From Chara braunii (taxonomy: Eukaryota > Streptophyta > Charophyceae > Charales > Characeae), in assembly GCA_003427395.1 (NCBI GenBank), contig BFEA01000046.1:1429495-1453359 (forward strand): a DNA stretch of 23,865 nt, in the 5' to 3' direction. A program made the translations under genes and the position numbers. Shown here one piece after another: positions 16,294-23,865 of this stretch. The notes under the pieces were generated by a model. The model was not told where the DNA came from. It did no database searches and saw nothing but the letters and a program-made list of their open reading frames with translations. Every line of letters starts with the position of its first letter. Within the stretch, counting starts at the first letter, position 1.

Positions 16294-17522
16294 ATCGGGT
16301 CCAACTATGAGGGCCGGAAATACGCCAGGCATAAAGGACAGCGGCATCAGGGAAGAATAAACATCGAGAAGGTTTGAATACCACAGGCTTTCCTATGAAA
16401 GAGAAGCACTGAAGGGGCCACGGGGGAAAGGTCAGACAGAGAAGAAAGGAAAGGAGAGAGGGGGGGAGACGGGCCAAGTGTCGATGTGATTTCAATCGGT
16501 TCAGAGACAGGGAGGGATAAGAATTAGCTGTCACTAGGGCATTGGACGCAAGCCATGCCGACGGATCTCTAAGAGAATTGCTTGTTACAGCGTCATTTAT
16601 CCACAGTTATGGGTATCCCATCTCCTATTGAAGGGATGCACTTGGTGTCAACACTTCCGTCGAGTTGCATTCGCAAGCCATGCATCAGCAGGCAGCACCT
16701 CCCCCCCCTCGCCTCGCCTTAACTCGAACACCATTATCGACAATGGACCCGGCCCTCTGCTACAGTAGTCAACCTGCAATCTGTCCCATCTACCGACCAA
16801 CAAAATCATCATACTAATAAGAACTGCTCGGGACCAGTAAAATCATAAGCCCCAAATCACCTACAAGTAAAGAAATCCACTACACAAATCAATGCTAACT
16901 ACGAAACAATACAGGACCATCATATTAGGGGGAACACAGAGACGGAAGAAAAACAGCAAAGAATAATGGTTCTAAATACAAACAAACCTATGAAGAGATT
17001 CCCTTCTCCCATATATACGTGCCAAGACAAAGAGCTTTGCTGTGGTACTACTAGCATAAGCCCAACAGTCCCCTGTGGTGCAAAGGATGCTGACAGATTC
17101 CTCAAACGCTGTTTAGATGCAGAAGGGCCATCTCTCACCATAGGAGGAATGAACAACGATTAGTCGGTTAATGCGGTGGCCTTAACTACCGGTAGTTCTT
17201 GGGTCAGGGAGGAAAATCAACCGAGCTCTTGAGAGGGTTGGGGAAAGACCAACGAATTGCCTCTGCTCACGGCAAACATGAGCAGGCACAAGCTACATAC
17301 AGGAAAACGTTCCCATGGCAACCTCCTCTAGCACGAACGTACATTCCCTCTGAATCTCGGGCTTAGTCGCAGGCCGGCTTTTATGATCCTCTGTGACCTT
17401 CACTTCGATTCATCCACCAGCAAACAGGCTACGCAGACAGCCTCCGCATTGATGCCTTTGTTATACACCAGCTCTTACCAGTAGTACACGGAGGGACCTT
17501 GGATATCTCCAGCGCAGAAACC

Positions 17523-17526
<4 letters not shown>
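16294..17526. other. Gene-free stretch, 1.2 kb
   Basis: I see no convincing gene. Short frames at 16277-16534 (-) and 16966-17163 (+) carry no recognisable motif. Confidence 0.4.

Positions 17527-17594
<68 letters not shown>
17527..17594 (+). repeat. (CT)34 microsatellite
   Basis: These are 34 uninterrupted CT units, about 240 bp beyond the stop codon of the minus-strand SEL1-repeat gene. On that strand they read as GA and could lie in its 3' untranslated region. Confidence 0.97.
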
Positions 17595-17597
<3 letters not shown>

Positions 17598-17833
17598 CTT
17601 CCTTGCGTCGAACAACTGACTCCTTGGTGCACTGGACCACATGGCCTCCTAGACCCTCCAACCCTACAGTCGTTTCCAACAATCACAGGCATGGAACTCG
17701 GCTGATATACACTTTCACTCTCGCTAAAAGGAATGGAGAATTGATTAAGCGAACAGGAGTCAGGAGGGAGAATAGACAATACCGAGGTCGTACTATAGCT
17801 ATCCCCACGGGCAGGCAAGACGATGAACTATAG

Positions 17834-20800
17834 TCATAGAAATCTGTCATCGCCACCCAATGCAATCTGGACAAAGTTTCTCACTATGAGGCCTTCGTAG
17901 TCCCGATGGTCACTCTCAAACAACACTATTCTTCTCTCTGTACCTATCAAGATCCGTTCCACGTTCTTCACCGCTATATCCCTAACTTGATCACACACCT
18001 CCAACCGTTTCTTTCTTCCCATCTCCTCTTCCTGAATCTCCTTCCTCCCAATGAACCCCCGCAATCTTCTCCCCATGACATTGAGCAACCCAGGGTCCCG
18101 TCTTCCTTCCCTATCGACATCATCAAACCTTCCACTACTCACTGGCTGACACCCATTGCACCCATTAGCGGCAGCAATGATTGCATCTCGTTGGCAGATG
18201 GCCAACCTCAGAGACGTTCTATCACAGATCCTTTCCAAAGCCCCGAAATGCAGGGCCCAGTGTACAATTAGGTCGGAAGCAAGTCGAGCTCGGTGGGACC
18301 CGACTGTGCGGTCATCTTTACTTACGCCCGCCAAATCAGCCATCAAGCTGCCTTCTCGAGGTCTGGCCCAAAGCAAGGTACGAGTGGCTGAGGAGTACTT
18401 CGACCTCACACGCGACTCCTTCCTGACGGCCAGCTCCGCAATCGCAAAGGAAGCATACATCATCTGTTGAAAACAGGCGCGGAAAGCCCACAGCGAGGGA
18501 TTCTGGTGCATAACTTTCAGCGGTAATTGGGAATTGATGGCTTCCGCCGTGCCCATGGCACCCAACCATCTCCTCTCCACACCAGTCATGGGAGCAGACG
18601 GCAGCTCAGCGAGCAGGTCCGGCACCAGATTCAACATCTTCTTCCTGACGAGCGCAGCATCTTCAAGATCTTCCAGCGCTTTGTCGCAATCCCAGTAGTA
18701 TCGCATAGACTCACCCGGCGCGGGGACCATCTCTTCAGATACTAGAATACCCTCTCCCAGCATACTCCCCTCTACGCTGGATCCTGAAGTTATGCTGACG
18801 GTCCCGTTACTCCGTGCCAAACTGCAAGTGCTGCTGCTTCTCGTCCTCATGAACCTGCTGTGGCCATACCGCCCCTGCCCCTCTTCATCAGCCTGGCTCC
18901 TGGAGGCCGTGGTCACAGTGCCCACAGAATCATTGCTTACATCACTGTTAGCAAAATCGTATTCAGGAGGTCCTCGTCTCGAGCTCCGACCACGTCCCCT
19001 TCCCCTCTCCTCCGTTCCACCACCGGACCCAAGGTCCGACCAGCTGTCCTCGCCCCGCGAATCTGAACTGACTCGTTCCTCCGCATCCCATTCTTCTCGC
19101 TCCTCCTCCTCCTCATCCTCCTCGCCTCCTGATGCGTCCATGCGTCCTCTTCTTACTGGCAGCATACGCCCAAGCATACCACCAGCCCGTCTTCCGCCTC
19201 CTCCCCCTCCTCCTCCTTCCCCTTCTCCTCCTCCGGCGGCTGTTTGCTGCAACATTCTTCTCCCACGGACACAACGGCCCTGCATCGGAGGGGGGGACGA
19301 CGGCGGTTCCTCACCGGCCCCCCCTTCCTCGCCGCCGCCACTGCAATCCGATCCCCCATGAAGCTCGTTTGAGAACGGATACCCGCTCCCCGTGTCGCTG
19401 TTCGACCATCTGGCGTGCGATCTGAAGACGTCGCTGGCTTGCGCTGCCTCCGTCTTCGCGGTCCCTCCCTTGCCAATATTCGAGACGTCCGTCTGGAATC
19501 TGACCTCCTGCATTCCCAAACCCGCCGTTCTGAACCACTCTGCCCCATGTTTCTCACCGAGCTTTTTCAGGCGGTTGGCAGGAAAACCGCAAGATTGAGC
19601 GGCAGCAAAGCACTTGGATGCCTCTTCGGCCGAGGGCAGAACGCCTCTCCCATACGAATAACAAAGGCCCAGCAAGTAAGACGCTAAGCCATCGGTATCG
19701 CCCCTCGAACCTGCCACTCCCTGCAACCACACAACGCCCTCGATGTCGTCCTGCACTTCACCAAGACCATTGATCAACACGAAAGCGAGCTTGTAAGTCT
19801 TCTCGCATCGGCGTCGCTCGTCTCCTTCCTCGCCCTCACAAGCCTCAATCTCTTCCTTCATCCCGATTATCTCCTCCTCTGTCAATCCCCCGAACCGGAT
19901 GGTTCGGTCAACCACAGGGGCCATCGTCTGGCACTCCTTCACTCCTGCCACGTAAGCATTCCTGTGGCCTTGGCTCGCTGCAATCTCCCAGAAATCCGGT
20001 TTTGTGAACCCGGCTTCAGGATGACCCATCGCGGCAGCCTTCGCCATGTGCCGCTTAAACTCCTTGTTGTCTCCCGCCGTCTGATAGTACAGTCCCAGCT
20101 TAAAGAGAGCGGCTGGGTTGTATTCCGCCGATCGTCGATACCATATAACGGCTTTTGTCCAGTCCTGTTTGGGAACCCCTCTCCCGTACTCATAGCACCT
20201 GCCGACGTGATACATCGCCACGTGGTTGCCGTCCGTGGCAGCCCTCAAGTACAGCTGGAAAGCCATATTTAGGTCTCGTTGTACACCTCGTCCCAGTTCG
20301 TAACACCTGGCTAAATTGGCAGCCGCACCAGTGTTCAAGTCCTCTTTCAGATCCCGAAGAAATCGAATCGCCGGTTCGAGATGGCGGTCGTCAAAAGGAC
20401 CGCTTACATCCGGCGGACCTGTCATCAGCGCCGCCCAGAAACACGCCCATGCTTTGGCCAAGTGCCGCTGCACGCCGCGCCCGAGCGCGAAGTGCTCACC
20501 CACCTTAGCTTGAGCATGCCGCGCGCCTTGACAGGCTGCTCGGCAATACCATCCCACGGAGATTCGCAAGTCAAGATAAACGCCGAGGCCGTCGCCATAA
20601 CACTCGGCGATAACCATCTGGGCATCGACATCGCCGTTCTGAGCGGCGACGCGGAAAAAATGAATGGCTGGAGCGAACATCTCCATCAAGGACTCGCGGT
20701 CCTCCTCATTCCTCCCTTCCTGTCGGGCTTCCTCCATCAGCGCTCTCTGCGCCGCGAACGCCTTGCGATGCCATCGCGCCGCGCACTCCAAGTTCCTGCG

Positions 20801-21079
20801 ACAACCACGCCCTCCCTCATAGAACACGGCCATCTTCAGCATCGCACGTACGTACCCCTTGTTGGCGGCAATCTTGTATTGCGCGGCTGCGTCGGAAAGA
20901 CACACATCCAACTCCCCCAACCCATACTCGTACGCTTCGCCAAGCTTGAAATGATCCTCGGGCACTTTGCTCGCCGCCCACGTGCATATGAGAGAGTCGG
21001 GGGTAGGGCGTGGGCCTGGCGCACGCGCCTCTCGCCCATCCCGCTTGCCGAGATCCCTCAGCAGACCCAGTACCATCAT
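17834..21079 (-). CDS. SEL1-like repeat protein with disordered middle and unknown C-terminal domain (1081 aa, single exon)
   Basis: This is the only long reading frame with clear protein-like organisation. I start it at the first ATG, 21077-21079. The frame extends five codons further to a TTG but is closed by a TGA just upstream, so this ATG is the likely eukaryotic start; it ends at TGA 17834-17836. Residues about 42-498 hold eight or nine SEL1-like (TPR-related) repeats with the typical A..LG.CYE.GRGV..D...A..WY..AA pattern, for example near residues 251-285 (LARCYELGRGVQRD) and 287-320 (VGRCYEYGRGVPKQ). Residues about 565-740 are low-complexity: a Gly tract (about 616-629), an acidic run (about 652-669) and an RGRGRGR stretch, probably disordered. 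Residues about 785-1081 are predicted by eye to be helical and match no family I recognise. I see no signal peptide or membrane segment, so an Hrd3/SEL1L ER role is unlikely. SEL1 repeats usually act as protein-interaction scaffolds; the specific role is unknown. A short intron hidden in the low-complexity part cannot be excluded. Confidence 0.82.
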   Translation of the reverse strand: MMVLGLLRDLGKRDGREARAPGPRPTPDSLICTWAASKVPEDHFKLGEAYEYGLGELDVCLSDAAAQYKIAANKGYVRAMLKMAVFYEGGRGCRRNLECAARWHRKAFAAQRALMEEARQEGRNEEDRESLMEMFAPAIHFFRVAAQNGDVDAQMVIAECYGDGLGVYLDLRISVGWYCRAACQGARHAQAKVGEHFALGRGVQRHLAKAWACFWAALMTGPPDVSGPFDDRHLEPAIRFLRDLKEDLNTGAAANLARCYELGRGVQRDLNMAFQLYLRAATDGNHVAMYHVGRCYEYGRGVPKQDWTKAVIWYRRSAEYNPAALFKLGLYYQTAGDNKEFKRHMAKAAAMGHPEAGFTKPDFWEIAASQGHRNAYVAGVKECQTMAPVVDRTIRFGGLTEEEIIGMKEEIEACEGEEGDERRRCEKTYKLAFVLINGLGEVQDDIEGVVWLQGVAGSRGDTDGLASYLLGLCYSYGRGVLPSAEEASKCFAAAQSCGFPANRLKKLGEKHGAEWFRTAGLGMQEVRFQTDVSNIGKGGTAKTEAAQASDVFRSHARWSNSDTGSGYPFSNELHGGSDCSGGGEEGGAGEEPPSSPPPMQGRCVRGRRMLQQTAAGGGEGEGGGGGGGGRRAGGMLGRMLPVRRGRMDASGGEEDEEEEEREEWDAEERVSSDSRGEDSWSDLGSGGGTEERGRGRGRSSRRGPPEYDFANSDVSNDSVGTVTTASRSQADEEGQGRYGHSRFMRTRSSSTCSLARSNGTVSITSGSSVEGSMLGEGILVSEEMVPAPGESMRYYWDCDKALEDLEDAALVRKKMLNLVPDLLAELPSAPMTGVERRWLGAMGTAEAINSQLPLKVMHQNPSLWAFRACFQQMMYASFAIAELAVRKESRVRSKYSSATRTLLWARPREGSLMADLAGVSKDDRTVGSHRARLASDLIVHWALHFGALERICDRTSLRLAICQRDAIIAAANGCNGCQPVSSGRFDDVDREGRRDPGLLNVMGRRLRGFIGRKEIQEEEMGRKKRLEVCDQVRDIAVKNVERILIGTERRIVLFESDHRDYEGLIVRNFVQIALGGDDRFL

Positions 21080-21293
21080 TTGCAACCGAAACAAAGATCA
21101 AGAGGGGAGAACAACAGACAGAAAATATGGCGGCGAGGCTAGATGCTGCTCGCTCCCTTCCCCTTTCTCCTACCACTCACCTTCGCGGTCGGGCCTCACT
21201 CCCTTCCTCCTCACTTCTTTCTAAGCCCGTCTTCCACGCAACCAGCACTCTCGCTGCTGCCGCCCGTTCCTCCTATCACCCACCCGCGTTATA

Positions 21294-21585
21294 GGACAAG
21301 TTAAATAACCCCCTCCTCCTCCTCCTCCTCCTGCTGCTGCTCCTGCTCCTCTTTTACCTGCCCAGGCCCGCCCAGCAACACCACTTGCCCTCCGCCTCTT
21401 CAACAGTTGCGTGCGCAGACTAACTCGTCGGACACTGTGGGACAAGTTACATAACCCCCTCCTTCTCCTCCTCCTCCTCCTCTTACTCCTCTCTTACCTG
21501 CCTTCGCCCGCCCAGCAGCATCACTTAACACCACCTTCGCCTCCGCCTTCAGTCAGCAAACTAGCTCGTTAGGCACCTTCGATCG
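21294..21585. repeat. 146 bp tandem duplication upstream of the SEL1-repeat gene
   Basis: Two copies begin with GGACAAGTTA at 21294 and 21440. Each runs through a CTCCTC-rich stretch, a TTACCTGCC segment, CGCCCAGCA and a final AACTMGCTCGT-like end. The block lies about 215-505 bp upstream of the ATG of the minus-strand gene, so it probably belongs to its promoter or 5' leader. The gene-proximal copy reads TTAAATAA on + (TTATTTAA on the gene's strand, 21301-21308), a possible TATA-like element. The distal copy has TTACATAA instead. Confidence 0.75.
21301..21308 (-). promoter_or_regulatory. Possible TATA-like element of the SEL1-repeat gene
   Basis: On the minus strand the sequence reads TTATTTAA about 220 bp upstream of the ATG. 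It is the best AT-rich core-promoter candidate in an otherwise GC- and pyrimidine-rich leader. The assignment rests on position and composition only, and transcript starts are not known. Confidence 0.25.
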
Positions 21586-21844
21586 TCATCTCCAAACGAA
21601 GGAAACGACCAGGTTCGGCAGCAGCGGCAGGCTTTTGAGATACGCGCGCGCAGAGGCAAGTCGAGTCGCTCCGGAACTATCCGCCAGGCTGGCCGGAGGA
21701 AAAAACGCCGCTCTGCAAGTCGCCACTGGTCGGGGCAACACCAACACCGAAAACGACGCTCTTTCCCCTTATCGTCGTCGCTTTGGCTTCGACTAAACAC
21801 CGGTCGATCTCCATAATCATTTCACGGAATAGCGCGTAGAGGGA

Positions 21845-21945
21845 GGTTGTTCATCGAGCACACATCTTTCTGCAGGGGTAGGTGGTTAATCAAACAAAAA
21901 AGATCTCTTTGCAAGGTAGGTTGTCCATCAAACGACCATCCTGGA
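21845..21945. repeat. 36-38 bp imperfect repeat, about 2.5 copies
   Basis: GGTTGTTCATC (21845), GGTGGTTAATC (21881) and GGTTGTCCATC (21919) are separated by related CTTTCTGCA or CTTTGCA segments. Confidence 0.65.
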
Positions 21946-22110
21946 ACACAAAAAACGGGGCAAGGTTCGTCTTACAGCCGTAGACCGCAGTTTACACGCG
22001 ATGGGTCGTTTGCTGCACGAATTGCGAAGTGTTCAATGGGTGCCGACGACGAAACTGCAAACGAGACTGATAACATACTCACAATAGGACCTTTTCGACT
22101 GCGCTCTGGA

Positions 22111-22165
22111 CGTAATTCCGGTCGGATACATACGGGTCACGCCGTAATTCCGGTCAGATTCATCG
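22111..22165. repeat. 32 bp imperfect duplication
   Basis: CGTAATTCCGGTCGGATACAT at 22111 is repeated as CGTAATTCCGGTCAGATTCAT at 22143. Confidence 0.8.
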
Positions 22166-22213
22166 AGGAAAGTCCTAGTGTGAGTATGCCCTGAACCGTA
22201 CCCCGCCGAACAG

Positions 22214-22292
<79 letters not shown>
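22214..22292 (+). repeat. Compound (CT)12(GT)28 microsatellite
   Basis: CT repeats (22214-22237) pass directly into TG repeats (to 22292). Apparent minus-strand peptides of HT and RE repeats here are by-products. Confidence 0.95.
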
Positions 22293-22294
<2 letters not shown>

Positions 22295-22790
22295 CCCGTC
22301 CTGAACTCAGGATAATCCTGCCAGCATTGCCTAGCTGAGTCAAACGAGTGTGCCAGGCGTCACCTCCTCGATGTTCACAAGTGTAAAAGTGAATGAACGC
22401 GATCACGAAAACTTTGGCCAAGCAGAATAAGTGAACGTAATGCGAAGAGATGTCGAAACAGCAAGAGCTCAAAACAGCGAAGAAAAGCGAAGTCTTTCAA
22501 AAGCGAGAGGACGTCCAACGCTAAGCTTGGCTCGACTCCGCTTGCGCTTGCCTGTATAACCTTTTCAATATGTAACCCCGATAGAGACGATGGGAAACGT
22601 GGAGAGCAGAGTGCACGCCATCGCCGCCCTCGAGATCGTACCACCACCTGCACTTCTGTAACAGCAATTGGCACACACGTATAGACAAAAACCGGAAGTG
22701 GTCAGATACGACCAAACGTTACGTGAAACACTCAACAAATGTCTTTCTGTACATTACAAAAATGTGAACCCTATTTCTGGTCTGCGAAAC
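22293..22790. other. Gene-free stretch, 0.5 kb
   Basis: Overlapping short frames on both strands have no recognisable content. Confidence 0.4.
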
Positions 22791-22792
22791 AA

Positions 22793-22963
22793 AGAGAGAG
22801 AGAGATGGAGAGAGGGGAGAGATGGAGAGAGAGATGGACAAAGATGGAGAGGTACGGACAGAGATGGACAGAGATGGAGAAAGACGGACAGAGATCGAGA
22901 GATGAAGAGAGATGAAGAGATGGAGAGGAGAGATGGGGAGAAAGAGAAAGAGAGTCAATTGTA
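22793..22963 (+). repeat. GAGA/GATGGACA purine-rich low-complexity tract
   Basis: Irregular repetition of GAGAGA, GATGGAGA and GGACAGAGATGG hexamers to dodecamers gives an RD/ER-rich spurious peptide. No gene is called. Confidence 0.85.
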
Positions 22964-23495
22964 TGTATGTTTCTGACATACTCTCACTGATTCTCAAACG
23001 GATGTATCTATCTCAAGAGACAGAAGAGAGGAAATTACCACCAGTTGATCCATTCCGCAGTTCACCCCCTCGCCAACCCCGGAATACGTCGCGACCACGG
23101 CCACGCCGCACCCCCTCTTTTACCCCTTGTTGTACACAAATTAATCGCCGTTTCTCTGTCAACCACACTGCCTACCTGCCTACATTTCTTTTTCCTCTGC
23201 ATTTAAACCGTCATGGCGCCCACTGTTTTCTACCTAGTTCTCCACCAGTCCACTCTCGCCCCTCCGTTTCCCGCTCACCTTCAGCTTCATACCCGCCCCC
23301 TCCCCCCTTGGCCCCGGCCCCCCCTGATGTCCTTCAACCCCTATTCCTTCCTGCTCGGCTTTCGGTTTCAAGCTCTTTACCTCCTCTCTCCTTGGCCCTC
23401 CAATCCCAGCCATATTCGGCCTCCCATTCCTGCTCAGTTTCAGTTCTCAACGTTCTTTCCTTCTCCGCTCCTTCCAAATTCTGGAAACCTCCGGT
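22964..23495. other. Gene-free pyrimidine-rich stretch
   Basis: C- and T-rich DNA with loosely repeated CCTCC, CTTCAA and TTTCAG segments keeps + frames open (22912-23634, 240 codons from ATG), but the encoded Pro/Ser/Leu-rich sequence looks compositional. It may hold older, more diverged relatives of the adjacent 138 bp repeat. Confidence 0.4.
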
Positions 23496-23865
23496 CCTCT
23501 CCTTCCTCACAGCCATCGCCGTCTCCTCTCCCTTCATTCTACTCTATTCTTGCACTTTATCCTCCTTTCAACCCCCTCCCCGCCATTCTTCCCCCGAACA
23601 GAATGCACGGTCATTATCGCTGAATCAGGTCTGACCTCTCCTTCCTCACAGCCATCGCCGTTTCCGCTCCTTCATTCTACTCTCTTCTTGCACTCGATCC
23701 TCCTTTCAACCCCCGCCCCGCCTCCTTTTCCCGATTACAATGCACGGTCATTATCGCCGTCTCTGGTCCGGTCCTCTCCTTCCTCACAGCCATCGCCGTC
23801 TCCTCTCCCTTCATTCTACTCACGTCTCTAGTCTTGCACTTGATCCTCCTTTCAACCCCCCCCCC
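23496..23865. repeat. 138-139 bp tandem repeat reaching the window end
   Basis: CTTCCTCACAGCCATCGCCG begins units at 23502, 23641 and 23779 (periods 139 and 138). Each unit continues with CCTTCATTCTACTC, CTTGCACT.GATCCTCCTTTC and AACCCCC, and the first two also contain AATGCACGGTCATTATCGC. The last copy ends in a C run at the window edge. Confidence 0.93.

Noticed and set aside
17429-17818. 129-codon minus-strand frame just after the SEL1-repeat gene
   Set aside because: It starts at TTG, includes the (CT)34 tract as an ER run and has no domain. It is most likely 3' untranslated or intergenic sequence.
20381-21142. 253-codon + strand frame antisense to the SEL1-repeat gene
   Set aside because: It is a shadow of the GC-rich coding sequence on the opposite strand, and its translation has no recognisable content.
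22912-23634. 240-codon + frame, Pro/Ser/Leu-rich
   Set aside because: Pyrimidine-rich DNA has few stops, the frame runs from a GATGGA repeat into the 138 bp repeat, and there is no sign of a conserved domain.

Overview
The window looks like accessory or intergenic DNA of a large, repeat-rich eukaryotic nuclear genome. The signs are long (CT)n, (GT)n and (AT)n microsatellites, many minisatellite arrays, DNA transposons with terminal inverted repeats and target-site duplications, a U6 snRNA-derived sequence, and one long eukaryotic reading frame in about 24 kb. The U6-like piece keeps the green-lineage form of the motif after the 5' stem (ACATCCG.TAAAATTGGAAC). I therefore suspect a plant or streptophyte alga; a charophyte such as Chara would fit, but the sequence does not prove it.

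Layout. 1-2510: gene-poor DNA with a short GC-rich coding-like island (about 101-250), a 228-234 bp tandem repeat (721-1324) and a decayed coding-like stretch (1531-1828). 2554-3294: a 741 bp terminal-inverted-repeat element sitting inside an (AT)n tract. 3300-4740: nothing recognisable. 4743-7475: a run of minisatellite families, each with its own fixed period (22 bp hairpin units, then about 35, 41 and 31 bp), with a palindrome-framed TATA box at 5083-5108. 7564-9811: a 2248 bp non-autonomous hAT-type element with a perfect 8 bp target-site duplication (GTGCAAAC). It is filled with a 32-base G run, a 1.3 kb purine-rich tandem repeat and two strong hairpins, and it is inserted into the repeat domain. 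The domain resumes to its right with a 50 bp family (9991-10345).

10350-17830: mostly non-coding, with the U6-derived sequence (minus strand, 10628-10722), several two-copy tandem duplications, a long imperfect fold-back (15085-15240) that resembles a small-RNA precursor, a decayed reading frame with a 24 bp repeat (15945-16293), and a 68 bp (CT)n tract. 17834-21079 (minus): the one convincing gene, an apparently intronless 1081-residue protein. It has N-terminal SEL1-like repeats, a Gly/Glu/Arg-rich disordered middle and a C-terminal helical region I do not recognise. Its upstream region carries a 146 bp tandem duplication. 21850-23865: short duplications, a compound (CT)n(GT)n microsatellite, a GAGA/GATGGA tract and a 138-139 bp tandem repeat that runs off the window end into a C run.

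There is no operon-like or pathway-level organisation. The main interest is structural: the hAT insertion, the hairpin array with paired arm changes, the near-helical-turn spacing of several repeat periods, the fold-back, and the rearranged U6.
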